DNA of 36,115 nucleotides from Chloroflexia bacterium (lineage in GTDB: Bacteria; Chloroflexota; Chloroflexia; Thermomicrobiales; CFX8). Location: the NCBI GenBank assembly GCA_030431755.1, contig JAUIIK010000043.1, positions 1 through 36,115 on the forward strand, read 5' to 3'. Under the pieces are notes generated by a model. The model was not told the origin of the DNA and did no database searches. It saw nothing but the letters and a program-made list of their open reading frames with translations. Below, piece by piece: positions 1-8,474 of the stretch (positions are counted from its first letter, which is position 1; each line of letters starts with the position of its first letter). A program made the translations under genes and the position numbers.

Positions 1-2037
1 TACTTCATGGACGCCCAGGGCCACGCTGGCGACCACGTCATGACCCGTCAGATGAATCTGCTGCTGCTCGCGTTGGCCGCGCCGATCCAGTTCTGGGCCG
101 GCCGCGTCTTCTACAAGCAGGCCTGGGCAGCCGGCCGCCACTTCCAGGCCAACATGGCCACCCTCGTCGTTCTCGGCACCACCGCGGCGTTCGGCTACAG
201 CGCCCTCGTCACCATCTGGCCGGACTTCGTGACGCGCGCCGGACTTGAGCCAGAAACCTACTTCGACAGCGCCACGATCATCATCGGCCTGATCCTCTTC
301 GGGCGCTGGCTCGAAGCACGGGCGAAATTCCAGACGACCGGCGCAATCAAGACGCTGATGGGCCTTGCACCACGCACGGCCAGCGTCATCCGTGACGGTG
401 TTGAGACTGCCATACCGATCAAAGAGGTGCGGGCGGGGGATATCCTGCGCGTTCGCCCGGGCGAGAAGATTCCGGTCGATGGCCAGGTCATCGAAGGCCG
501 CTCATCGGTCGATGAAAGCATGCTGACCGGCGAGAGCCTGCCGGTCGAGAAGCACGCCGGCGACGAGGTCATCGGCGGCACAATCAACACTAGCGGTAGT
601 TTCACCTTCGAGGCGACCAAGGTGGGCGCGGACACCGCGCTCGCGCAGATCATCCGCTTGGTCCAGGACGCGCAGGGCTCGAAAGCCCCGATCCAGCGGC
701 TTGCCGACCAGATCGCGCTCTATTTCGTGCCAGCCGTTATCGCTGTTGCGGCGCTGACCTTCGCGATCTGGCTCGTCGTCGGCCCCGAACCGCAGTTCAA
801 CTTCGCCCTGACCGTGACGATCTCGGTATTGATCATCGCCTGCCCCTGTGCCATGGGACTGGCGACGCCGACGGCGATCATGGTCGGCACCGGCAAGGGC
901 GCCGAGTCGGGCGTCCTGATACGCGGCGGCGAGTCGCTCGAAGCCGCCCACAAGCTAACAGCCGTCGTCCTCGACAAGACCGGCACGATCACGCGCGGCA
1001 AGCCTGCCGTGACCGACGTCGAACTACTTGGCGACGCCTCGCGCTCAACACTGTTGCAGCTCACAGCCAGCCTCGAAGCAGCGTCCGAACACCCGCTCGC
1101 AGCGGCAATCATCGACGCAGCATCTGGTGAAGGAGTGGAACCCGGAGAGGTCGAGGACTTTGAGGCTGTCTCCGGGCGCGGCGTGGGCGGAACCATTGAC
1201 GGAATCGCAGTGCTCGTCGGCAACCGCAGCTTCATGACCGAATCGGGCATTACCCTGAACGGCGCGACCAGCCGGGCAGAGGAACTGGCGGCGAACGCAA
1301 AGACGCCGGTCTACGTCGCGCTTGATGGCAACATCGCCGGCCTCATCGGCATTGCAGACCCAGTGATGCCGTCGTCGCAAGAAGCGATCGCCGAGCTTCA
1401 GGCGCTCGGGCTCGATGTCTGGATGATCACCGGCGACAACATCGCGACCGCAAAGGCTGTCGCAGCCTCGGTCGGCATCCCTGAAGAGCGGGTGCTGGCC
1501 GATGTCCTGCCGGGTGACAAGGACGCCGCGGTTCAAGAGCTCCAGGCGGCGGGCGCGCAGGTCGCGATGGTCGGCGACGGCATCAACGACGCCCCGGCGC
1601 TGGCTCGCGCCGACCTCGGCATCGCCATCGGCACCGGCACGGACGTCGCGCTCGAAGCGAGCGACATCACGCTCGTCGGCGGTGATCTGCGTGGCGTGGT
1701 GACAGCCATCGCGCTGTCGCGTAAGACCGTCCAGACGATCAAGCAGAACCTTGCCTGGGCCTTTGGCTACAACGTGGCCCTTATCCCGGTCGCCGCTGGC
1801 GCGCTCTACTGGCTCACCGGCGATGTCTTGAGCCCGGCCCTGGCAGCCGGCGCGATGGCGCTGTCGAGCGTCAGTGTGATCTCGAACTCGCTCCGGCTAC
1901 GGCGCTTCAGTCCGCCCGACACTGCCGAGGAGATCGCCCACCCGCCGCTTGGCAAGCGCCTGGCCGAAGCCGGCTACCTCGCCGGCATCGCGGCGCTGGC
2001 AATCGCCATCGGGGCGAGTTGGTTTGTCTTCGTGTAG
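1..2037 (+). CDS. copA: Cu+-exporting P1B-type ATPase, 5' end cut by window
   Basis: This is an inner-membrane copper efflux pump that uses ATP to move Cu+ out of the cytoplasm. The frame is open to base 1, so the start and probably an N-terminal metal-binding domain and first helices lie outside the window. Numbering from the Met at base 7, the actuator loop TGES is at 174-177 and the metal-binding CPC at 279-281 sits inside a membrane helix. The phosphorylation motif DKTGT starts at D323, the nucleotide-domain HP pair is H362-P363, and GDGIND is at 523-528. Near the C-terminus are Y588-N589 and M617..S620-S621, the helix 7/8 residues that mark the Cu+ subgroup (P1B-1) rather than Zn or Co pumps. 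The downstream gene converges on it. Family assignment is firm. Copper specificity rests on these motifs. Confidence 0.95.
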   Translation, partial: YFMDAQGHAGDHVMTRQMNLLLLALAAPIQFWAGRVFYKQAWAAGRHFQANMATLVVLGTTAAFGYSALVTIWPDFVTRAGLEPETYFDSATIIIGLILFGRWLEARAKFQTTGAIKTLMGLAPRTASVIRDGVETAIPIKEVRAGDILRVRPGEKIPVDGQVIEGRSSVDESMLTGESLPVEKHAGDEVIGGTINTSGSFTFEATKVGADTALAQIIRLVQDAQGSKAPIQRLADQIALYFVPAVIAVAALTFAIWLVVGPEPQFNFALTVTISVLIIACPCAMGLATPTAIMVGTGKGAESGVLIRGGESLEAAHKLTAVVLDKTGTITRGKPAVTDVELLGDASRSTLLQLTASLEAASEHPLAAAIIDAASGEGVEPGEVEDFEAVSGRGVGGTIDGIAVLVGNRSFMTESGITLNGATSRAEELAANAKTPVYVALDGNIAGLIGIADPVMPSSQEAIAELQALGLDVWMITGDNIATAKAVAASVGIPEERVLADVLPGDKDAAVQELQAAGAQVAMVGDGINDAPALARADLGIAIGTGTDVALEASDITLVGGDLRGVVTAIALSRKTVQTIKQNLAWAFGYNVALIPVAAGALYWLTGDVLSPALAAGAMALSSVSVISNSLRLRRFSPPDTAEEIAHPPLGKRLAEAGYLAGIAALAIAIGASWFVFV

Positions 2038-2150
2038 GTGGAAATGCAGCCGGATGCGGGGGAACAGGGGTCGTTCCAAGACGGCGTTGACTCGCGTTCA
2101 AATTGGGCAGTGATGAACCGCCGATCGAAAAGAGATCGCTGACGACCTCG

Positions 2151-2178
2151 CAGGGGTGGAGTTCATCTCCACCCCTAC
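2151..2178. repeat. GTAGG/CCTAC-bounded hairpin repeat, copy 1
   Basis: A perfect 10-bp inverted repeat (2152-2161 with 2167-2176) has the 5-base loop TTCAT; its core is GTGGAGTTCATCTCCAC. The same core occurs at 26575-26595 and a degraded form at 4703-4731. It lies between two convergent genes and could act as a bidirectional terminator, but no T-run follows. The rest of the 221-base interval 2038-2258 shows nothing recognisable. Confidence 0.75.
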
Positions 2179-2258
2179 GGTCCGCGAGAAACGGCCATTC
2201 CCGATGCAGCCTGGGCAAGGAGCGGTGACTCCGACTGCGGGGCCATTCTATTCGCGAC

Positions 2259-3422
2259 CTAGCCGCGACAGAATTCGTGCGCTGTGCGAGCGAGGACCTG
2301 CACGAACTGCTCCAGCGAGTCGATGTCGACCCACTCCTCCGCGCCGTGCGCGCCAAAGCCGGCGGGGCCGAAGTAGGTTGTCGGGATACCGGCCTCCGCT
2401 AACAACGCTGAATCTGCCCAGCCAGCCTTGCCGATGAACGCCGGTTCCTCGCCACGTACCTCGGTCGCTGCCGCTTTCAGGATCTGGACGATCTCGGCAT
2501 CCTCGCCGACCTCGAAGGGGTTGCGGACGATGCCGGTCGTCAACATCGCTGAGAAGTCCGGGTCATCCTGACGCAACCGGCCGAGAATCTGTTCGATCTC
2601 GGCTTCGATCATCTCCTCGGTCTCCCCGGGAATCGTCCGACGTTCGACCTGGAGATAGCAGGCGGCGGCATAGGACGAGATCTCCTGACCACCGCGAATC
2701 AACCCCATATGAAGCGACGGCGGGCCAAGGTATTTGTGCGGCGGGCGCTCGAGCAGCCGCTTGGCGAGCTTGTCCAGCTCAAACTGGACGTAGCCCATCA
2801 TGCCAATCGCATCGATACCGAGCCAGTAGCGGCTACCGTGTGCAGCGACGCCCTGGGTAACGACCTCCGCCCAGACAAAGCCCTTGTGGGCGACGCAGAT
2901 ATCGAGGTCGCTGTTCTCAAGGACGATCGCCGCATCGGGCCGCCAGCGGTCGAGCTCGCGCACCACAGCTGCCGTTCCAACGCTCGCGTACTCCTCATCG
3001 ACAACGTAGGTGACGACGAGCTTCCCGGGAAACTCCGGGTCGGCGGCGACGGCTTCGAGCAACAGCGTCGCGCAGCCCATCGCCGCCTTCATGTCATAGG
3101 AACCGCGGCCATGTAGCTTGTTGCCGTCGACTCTCGGATTGAAGGGGTCGGCCATCCCCTCGACCCCAACCGTGTCGATATGACCGTTGAGCATCAGCAT
3201 ACGACCCGTTCCACGGCCGGCGACGGCAATGACGTTGCAGCGGCCGTCGATGGTCTCCTGCAGCTCCACGTCGATGCCGTCGGTCCGGCGCAGGCGCTCG
3301 GCGATTGCCTCCGCCAGCACGTTCTCGCCGTCGCCTTCCTCAACAAGATCCGGGTTGATCGACGGTATCCGGATCATCTCGGCGGCGGCCTCGATGATCC
3401 CTTGCCGGTCAAACGTGTACAT
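2259..3422 (-). CDS. M20-family metallopeptidase/deacylase (ArgE/DapE/CPG2-like)
   Basis: This is a zinc-dependent amidohydrolase of about 387 residues. Such enzymes cleave N-acyl amino acids or dipeptides in the cytoplasm. The di-metal site is readable: H81-x-D83 in 'NGHIDTV', D110 in 'GRGSYDMK', the E143-E144 pair in 'VDEEYAS', and a C-terminal His in 'GAHGAEE'. The stretch between E144 and the C-terminal His contains the usual inserted dimerisation domain. I chose the second ATG of a doubled ATG (3425/3422) because AGGAGG at 3427-3432 sits 4 bases from it but only 1 base from the first. It is divergent from the PLP enzyme, about 100 bp away, so the two may share control and substrates. The exact substrate (acyl-ornithine, succinyl-DAP, acyl-amino acid) cannot be told from sequence. 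Confidence 0.9.
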   Translation of the reverse strand: MYTFDRQGIIEAAAEMIRIPSINPDLVEEGDGENVLAEAIAERLRRTDGIDVELQETIDGRCNVIAVAGRGTGRMLMLNGHIDTVGVEGMADPFNPRVDGNKLHGRGSYDMKAAMGCATLLLEAVAADPEFPGKLVVTYVVDEEYASVGTAAVVRELDRWRPDAAIVLENSDLDICVAHKGFVWAEVVTQGVAAHGSRYWLGIDAIGMMGYVQFELDKLAKRLLERPPHKYLGPPSLHMGLIRGGQEISSYAAACYLQVERRTIPGETEEMIEAEIEQILGRLRQDDPDFSAMLTTGIVRNPFEVGEDAEIVQILKAAATEVRGEEPAFIGKAGWADSALLAEAGIPTTYFGPAGFGAHGAEEWVDIDSLEQFVQVLARTAHEFCRG

Positions 3423-3523
3423 CATTCCTCCTGATCGCCTGGAGCCCCGTTTGGGCAAGTATGATGGAGCGTCGAATGCTCTTCAACTAGCGGGCAACAG
3501 CGAAACACGGTGGAGTCAGACAG

Positions 3524-4672
3524 GTGAACACGACTGGTCTAACCCGACTAACAACCGGCGAACAACTGCCGTTCGACGCCGCTGCCTACGCACGTGAGGA
3601 TGGCAGCCCGGACCCGCCGGTGCTGGACGTGACCTACGACTACGAGCAGGCCGCGCGCGACCTACGAGATAGCGCTGCCGAGTTCCAATCCCGTCGCGAC
3701 GTCTTTCGCTGGCTACCACTGCTTCCGGTCGACGCTCCAGGCAAGGTATTGCCGGCCGGCGGCACGCCGCTCGTTTCCGCTCCACGTCTGGCCCAACGCT
3801 ACGGTCTGAAGACGCTCTTGCTAAAGGACGAATCGCGCAATCCGACGCGCTGCCTGAAAGACCGCGCGACGGCGGTCGGCATGACACTGGCGTTCACCCA
3901 GGGCTATACCGACGTCTACTGTGCTTCGGCCGGCAATGCCGCGATTTCGCTGGCCGGTTTCGCCGCGCACGCCGGATTGACCTGCCACGCCTTTGTGCCG
4001 AACATCGCCTCCTGCACCCGGATCAATTGGCTGCGCCGCTATGGCGCACAAGTCCACGTCTCGAGCGGCAACTACGATCAGGCATTCACCGAATCCGAGA
4101 TCGCCGGCGCTGAACACGGCTGGTACAGCCGCAATTGCGCCCTGAATCCGTTCCTTGTCGAGGGCAAGAAGACCTGTGCCTTCGAGATCGTCGAGGCGCT
4201 CGGCGGCGCGCGGGTCGACTGGGTTATCTCGGCCAGCGGTGACGGCTGCACGCTCGGGGCGATTGGCAAAGGCTTTCGCGAGATGCGCGCCGTCGGGTTC
4301 TCCGACGAACTCCCGCGGCTCGTCGGTGTCCAGGCCGAGGCGATTCAGCCGCTCGTTCAACGGTACGCGGGTGAGCAGCCTGGACCCGAGGAAGCTGGCC
4401 AAACCGACGCACATTCGATCGCCGTCCGCCGCCCACGCAACGCGCTGCGACTCCTCAACGAGGTCGAAGCCTGCGACGGGCAGATGCTTGCCGTCAACGA
4501 CGAAGAGATCGCGACCGCCCAGCGGCGGCTTGCAACGCGCGCCGGCATCGTTGCCGAGTTCACCTCAGCCGCCACGCTCGCAGCGCTCGACCGCCTGGCC
4601 GAAGAGCAGTCACTGGAGGGCCAGGCCGCGGTGCTCATCGTCACCGGTGGCCGGCTGGACGAGGAGAGCTAA
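3524..4672 (+). CDS. Threonine synthase-like PLP-dependent enzyme
   Basis: A fold-type II pyridoxal-phosphate enzyme of 382 residues, close to threonine synthase and diaminopropionate ammonia-lyase in layout. The PLP lysine is K112 in 'NPTRCLKDRA'. Canonical threonine synthases read 'PTGSFKDR', so the residues before the lysine are unusual. The 'SAGNAAIS' segment (about 135-142) and the phosphate loop 'SGDGCTLG' are present. The start is GTG at 3524, supported by GGTGGAG ending 8 bases upstream. The next gene, also a fold-type II PLP enzyme, follows after a 131-base leader on the same strand. Activity could be threonine synthase, a beta-eliminase or a lyase; the changed active-site motif argues against naming it thrC. 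Confidence 0.8.
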   Translation: MNTTGLTRLTTGEQLPFDAAAYAREDGSPDPPVLDVTYDYEQAARDLRDSAAEFQSRRDVFRWLPLLPVDAPGKVLPAGGTPLVSAPRLAQRYGLKTLLLKDESRNPTRCLKDRATAVGMTLAFTQGYTDVYCASAGNAAISLAGFAAHAGLTCHAFVPNIASCTRINWLRRYGAQVHVSSGNYDQAFTESEIAGAEHGWYSRNCALNPFLVEGKKTCAFEIVEALGGARVDWVISASGDGCTLGAIGKGFREMRAVGFSDELPRLVGVQAEAIQPLVQRYAGEQPGPEEAGQTDAHSIAVRRPRNALRLLNEVEACDGQMLAVNDEEIATAQRRLATRAGIVAEFTSAATLAALDRLAEEQSLEGQAAVLIVTGGRLDEES

Positions 4673-4803
4673 GCCGGCCGAAAACGCAGAAACTAACGGC
4701 GTGTAGTGGTGGATTCATCTCCAATCCTACGAGGAGCAGATGCGAGTTCCGGTTGCGCGAGCGAGCATCGTAGGGGCCGGCAACGAGAACGAGAGGGAGA
4801 ACA
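4673..4803 (+). other. Structured leader upstream of the dehydratase gene
   Basis: This 131-base spacer can fold into nested stems. GCCGGCC (4673-4679) is complementary to GGCCGGC (4775-4781), and CCTACGA (4726-4732) is complementary to TCGTAGG (4768-4774). The two right-hand arms are immediately adjacent, so the helices could stack. A degraded hairpin repeat (4703-4731) lies inside. The ribosome-binding site AGGGAG follows the structure. It could be a cis-acting RNA, or simply a decayed repeat plus chance pairing. Confidence 0.35.
4703..4731. repeat. GTAGG/CCTAC-bounded hairpin repeat, degenerate copy
   Basis: The segment reads GTAGTGGTGGATTCATCTCC and then AATCCTACG. It aligns with the hairpin at 2151-2178 with a one-base deletion and a few substitutions, keeping the TTCATCTCCA core and the terminal CCTACG. 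Confidence 0.5.
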
Positions 4804-5757
4804 GTGCAGGTAGACGTTCAGATGATCCATGCCGCGAGAGAGCGACTACACGGTGTCGCGGTCAGGACGCCGCTGGTGCCTCTGCGTGGCGACGAGCGGG
4901 CTGACGGTATCTGGCTCAAACCGGAAATCCTGCAACCGGTCGGCTCCTTCAAGATTCGTGGCGCATACAACGCATTGCGCAAGCGCGCCGACGCAGGAGG
5001 ATTGACCGAAGTCTCAACCCTCAGCGCAGGCAACATGTCCCAGGGCGTCGCCTGGTCGGCCCGACAGCTTGGTATTCCGGCAACGGCGATCATGCCCGCC
5101 GGTGCGCCCAGCTCGAAGATCGAAGCCACCGAAGCCTACGGCGCGACCGTCGAGTTCATCCCGCGCGATGAGATGTTCGCGGCGATGAACGATGGGCGCT
5201 TCAACGGCCGCCCCGGCTTCGTCCATCCCTTCGACGATCCCGACGTCGTTGCCGGGCATGGCACAGCCGGGCTTGAGATATTCGAGGACCTGCCGGATGT
5301 GAACACGGTGCTCGTGCCGGTTGGCAGCGGCGGTCTATTGATCGGCATTGCCATCGCGCTCAAAGCATCGAACGCGGATGTGCGCGTGCTCGGCGTGCAG
5401 CCTGAGGGAGCAGCGGGCTTTGCCGTCTCATTCGAGGCAGGCGAACCACGCACGATGTCAGGCACGAGCTTCGTCGACGGCGCTGGCGCGCCCTTCGTCA
5501 TGGACGCGATGTTCCCGGCACTGCTGGAAGTAGCCGATGGCTGTCTGACCGTCTCCGACGACGAGACGAAGGCGGCAATCCACCTGTTGGCGACAAAGAA
5601 CAAGGTCATCGCTGAAGGAGCAGGCGCCCTGTCGGTTGCGGCCGCCCTGAAGCTATCCGAGAGCCAACGCGGCAATACCATCTGCATCATTAGCGGCGGC
5701 AGCATCGACCCCGCCGACCTCGCGGAGATTCTTCGCGCCGGATCGACAACCGATTAG
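4804..5757 (+). CDS. Threonine/serine ammonia-lyase (dehydratase), catabolic-type length
   Basis: This PLP enzyme of 317 residues probably deaminates L-threonine to 2-oxobutanoate and/or L-serine to pyruvate in the cytoplasm. The PLP lysine is K50 in 'PVGSFKIRGAYN', followed by the 'SAGNMSQGVA' substrate loop and the glycine-rich phosphate loop 'PVGSGGLLIG'. There is no C-terminal ACT domain, so it resembles TdcB-like or serine-racemase-like forms rather than isoleucine-regulated IlvA. The start is GTG at 4804 with GAGAGGGAG just upstream. Its stop overlaps by 3 bases the stop of the convergent thiamine-diphosphate enzyme, whose substrates would include 2-oxo acids. Serine/threo-hydroxyaspartate preference or racemase activity cannot be excluded. 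Confidence 0.88.
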   Translation: MQVDVQMIHAARERLHGVAVRTPLVPLRGDERADGIWLKPEILQPVGSFKIRGAYNALRKRADAGGLTEVSTLSAGNMSQGVAWSARQLGIPATAIMPAGAPSSKIEATEAYGATVEFIPRDEMFAAMNDGRFNGRPGFVHPFDDPDVVAGHGTAGLEIFEDLPDVNTVLVPVGSGGLLIGIAIALKASNADVRVLGVQPEGAAGFAVSFEAGEPRTMSGTSFVDGAGAPFVMDAMFPALLEVADGCLTVSDDETKAAIHLLATKNKVIAEGAGALSVAAALKLSESQRGNTICIISGGSIDPADLAEILRAGSTTD

Positions 5758-7469
5758 TAAGCAGCGCCGCGCGCACGCTCCACCGGGCGCTCGACGGCGG
5801 CGCGGTAGGCGAGTAGCGGGGTTTCCCACTCTTCGGTCTTGACGTCGATGACGACCGGGCCTTCGCCGTCGAAGGCCGCTTCCAGTGCGCTCGCAAGCTG
5901 ATCCGGCCTGGTAACGCTGATCCCCTGACAACCGAAGCCGCGTGCAACGGCCGCGAAGTCAATCTCCGGGAAATCGGACGATTGGTAGCGCTCGCCCCAG
6001 GTCATGCGTTGGTTCCATTTGATCCAGCTCAGGGCGTTGTTGTTGAGAACGATGCTGACGACCTTCAAACCGTACTTGGCCAGCGTCGAGAGTTCGGCGA
6101 CGCTGTAGGCAAAGCCGCCGTCACCGGCAAGGCAGACGACCGTGCCTTCGTCATGGCCAAACCGCGCGCCAATGGCAGCCGGCAGGCCCCAGCCCAGCCC
6201 GGCAATGCCACGCGGGAAGAGCGCTTTGCGTCCTGCTACCGGCAGTTGCAGGAATGCCCCGCCCCAACCGCTGGAGAAGCTGGCATCGCAAACAAGCACG
6301 TCTTCGTCGCTCCAGAGACGCTGCAGCTCACCCATCACTCGTTGTGGTGTTACCGGCACCTGGTCGCTCGACCGCTCGCTGTCGAGCTGCGCTTGCCAGC
6401 CACTCCGCGCCTCGGCCACCTGCGCCAGCCATTCCGGCCGCTCCACCGGGAATACCTGACCGAGCACCATCTGGAGTCCGGTACGGGCGTCGCCAACGAG
6501 ACCAACGCCGGTCGTAAAGACCTTGCCGATCTCAGCGGGATCGATGTCCAGGTGAATCACGGACTGGTCGTCCCTTGGTAGCGTCCAGGAGAAGGTCGAG
6601 TTCTGTCCTGACTTGTAGCCGATGAGGAAGACGAGGTCCGCCGCGGCGACAATGTCCGTCGCGCTCGTCGCGCCCATCGCGCCCAGCAAGCCGACCGATA
6701 ACGGGTGTGTCTCGGGGATCGCCCCCTTGCCGCTCCAGGTGGTTGCCACCGGAATGTCCAGCCGCTCAGCTAGCCGCAGAAGCTCATCGGTCGCGCCGGC
6801 GTTGTGGATACCACCGCCGGCCACGATGACCGGGCGCTCCGCCTCAATCAGCTGGAACGACGCCAGAGCTACCGAATCCGCGTCCGGTCCGGTGCGACGG
6901 GATGGGAAGCTGCCGTCGCGAATGTTGGTGACGGCGTCGAGGTCGATGCCGTCACAGTCAGCCCGAAACACGTCATCTGGGATATCGAGGACAACCGGCC
7001 CGGGCCGGCCGCTGGTGGCCTGGCGCATGGCATTGCGGAGCATCGTCGGGAGGTTTTCGACGAGCGGCACGCGCCCTTGCCATTTGACGAGCGGTTCGAG
7101 CATCCGCATCTGGTCGAGGGCTTGCGACGCCGCGCCGAAGTCGGACAGGTGGAGCGTCGACTGGTTGATGTCGCTGAGAATCGCAAGGACAGGAATTGAG
7201 GAGTGCTTGGCCTCAGCCAAGCCCGACGGCAACTTGGTCGCGCCCGGTCCAACGGTCGCATCGCAAACGCCGATCCGCCCGGTGATACGCGCGTAAGCAT
7301 CGGCAGCATAGGCGGCGCTGCGCTCGTCGCGCATCAGGATGTGCCGAATCTGTGCTGGCCGCCGGTAGATGGCGTCGTAGAGGGCAGCCGTCTGACCGCC
7401 CGGCAGCCCGAAGACATACTCCACGCGATAGTTGACGAGCATCTCGGCCAACAGGTCTCCGGCGTGCAT
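5754..7469 (-). CDS. Thiamine-diphosphate enzyme, acetolactate-synthase-like
   Basis: A cytoplasmic ThDP enzyme of 571 residues with the three usual domains: N-terminal pyrimidine-binding domain, central domain, and C-terminal diphosphate-binding domain. The cofactor-activating glutamate is E49 in 'RDERSAAY'. The Mg/diphosphate motif runs from GDGGF (D450) to the asparagines N476-N478, the standard spacing. The family includes acetolactate synthase, glyoxylate carboligase, oxalyl-CoA decarboxylase, benzoylformate decarboxylase and sulfoacetaldehyde acetyltransferase. No small regulatory subunit gene is adjacent, which argues against a biosynthetic IlvB. The start is ATG at 7469 with a weak GGGG-containing SD. 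It is divergent from the PAP2 gene. The reaction is unassigned. Confidence 0.88.
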   Translation of the reverse strand: MHAGDLLAEMLVNYRVEYVFGLPGGQTAALYDAIYRRPAQIRHILMRDERSAAYAADAYARITGRIGVCDATVGPGATKLPSGLAEAKHSSIPVLAILSDINQSTLHLSDFGAASQALDQMRMLEPLVKWQGRVPLVENLPTMLRNAMRQATSGRPGPVVLDIPDDVFRADCDGIDLDAVTNIRDGSFPSRRTGPDADSVALASFQLIEAERPVIVAGGGIHNAGATDELLRLAERLDIPVATTWSGKGAIPETHPLSVGLLGAMGATSATDIVAAADLVFLIGYKSGQNSTFSWTLPRDDQSVIHLDIDPAEIGKVFTTGVGLVGDARTGLQMVLGQVFPVERPEWLAQVAEARSGWQAQLDSERSSDQVPVTPQRVMGELQRLWSDEDVLVCDASFSSGWGGAFLQLPVAGRKALFPRGIAGLGWGLPAAIGARFGHDEGTVVCLAGDGGFAYSVAELSTLAKYGLKVVSIVLNNNALSWIKWNQRMTWGERYQSSDFPEIDFAAVARGFGCQGISVTRPDQLASALEAAFDGEGPVVIDVKTEEWETPLLAYRAAVERPVERARGAAY

Positions 7470-7550
7470 CCGAACCCCTCACCCGGCGTCTCAACAGCAA
7501 TCCTTGCGCCATCCTATCCTAGAACAAGCAAGCGCACGAAACCGCGTCGC

Positions 7551-7579
7551 TTGCAATCAGCCTGACAATGGCGTTAGAT
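7551..7579 (+). promoter_or_regulatory. Candidate sigma70-type promoter for the PAP2 gene
   Basis: TTGCAA (7551-7556) and TTAGAT (7574-7579) are separated by 17 bases. An ATG at 7568 falls inside this box, which supports using the downstream GTG at 7640 as the start of the PAP2 gene. The match is moderate and untested. Confidence 0.35.
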
Positions 7580-7639
7580 TCTCACTTCGAAGAATACGGA
7601 CAGGGCGATCGCGACCGTGTTTGGTGGGAGCGTGAACCA

Positions 7640-8470
7640 GTGCATCTATTCGAGTCATTCATTGAAGCCTACGGACCGATTCTCATCCTGACGACAGTGC
7701 TCCTCGCCGTCAGGAAAGAAGCCATGCGCCGCTTCGGCCGTAGCCATATCGTCGCCGAGGCGTCGATGCTCTACGCCGCGTACTTCTGCTATTTCATCGT
7801 GCGCGGCCTGGTGAAGGACCAGGCTTCAGCGGCACGCGTCAACGCCCACCGCATCGTCGACCTGGAACGCAGCCTGGGCATCTTCGTTGAGCGGCGCGCC
7901 CAGGTGTTTGCGCTGGGCCATGACTGGCTCATCAACCTGATGAACTGGGTCTACGTCTGGTTCCACTGGCCGGTGATCGTGATCGTGTTGATCTGGCTCT
8001 TCGTCCAGTATCCAGGCGAGTACCCGCTGTTCAGGAACGCGATCCTCGTCTCAGGGGCGTTGTCCCTGCTGATCTTCGCCTTCTTCCCGGTCGCCCCGCC
8101 GCGCTTCATGCCGGAGTTCGGCTTCATCGACACGATTGAGCAGCGCTCTTATTCGCGGCACGTCCTGCTACCGCCTGGCCTGGCGAACCTTTACGCCGCC
8201 ATGCCGAGCCTCCATGCCGGCTGGAACCTGTTGATGGGCATCGCCATTGTCAGGTACGCCCAGCAGGCACCTGTGCGGGCAGTCGGCGTCGTCATTCCGA
8301 TCCTGATGACGCTCTCGATCGTCCTGACCGGCAACCACTACATCCTCGACTTCATAGTTGGCGACATCGTGGCGGTAGGCGGCCTGCTCATCGCGCGGCA
8401 GTTCTTTGCCGGCCATACCACGGAGGACCCGCCGCCCGGTCCGCCGAGCGTCGCAGTGCCAACGAGCTGA
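7640..8470 (+). CDS. PAP2-superfamily membrane protein (inositol-phosphorylceramide-synthase/AUR1-like)
   Basis: A polytopic membrane protein of about 276 residues with a lipid phosphatase/phosphotransferase active site. 'MPSLHAGW' supplies H192, and 'TGNHYILD' supplies the catalytic pair H233 and D237. It has about six hydrophobic segments, and the two motifs face the outer side of the membrane as is usual for the family. The AUR1-like subgroup transfers or hydrolyses phospholipid head groups, but the substrate here is unknown. I prefer GTG at 7640, with GGTGGGAG at 7623-7630, over ATG at 7568, which has no SD and overlaps a promoter-like box. The longer version would add 24 polar residues. 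It ends 4 bases before the stop of the convergent MFS gene. Confidence 0.82.
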   Translation: MHLFESFIEAYGPILILTTVLLAVRKEAMRRFGRSHIVAEASMLYAAYFCYFIVRGLVKDQASAARVNAHRIVDLERSLGIFVERRAQVFALGHDWLINLMNWVYVWFHWPVIVIVLIWLFVQYPGEYPLFRNAILVSGALSLLIFAFFPVAPPRFMPEFGFIDTIEQRSYSRHVLLPPGLANLYAAMPSLHAGWNLLMGIAIVRYAQQAPVRAVGVVIPILMTLSIVLTGNHYILDFIVGDIVAVGGLLIARQFFAGHTTEDPPPGPPSVAVPTS

Positions 8471-8474
8471 ACGG

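Noticed and set aside
258-951. Overlapping minus-strand open frames opposite the copper ATPase
   Set aside because: Arg/Pro/Ser-rich shadow composition typical of GC-rich antisense frames, no SD, and the plus frame has every P-type ATPase motif.
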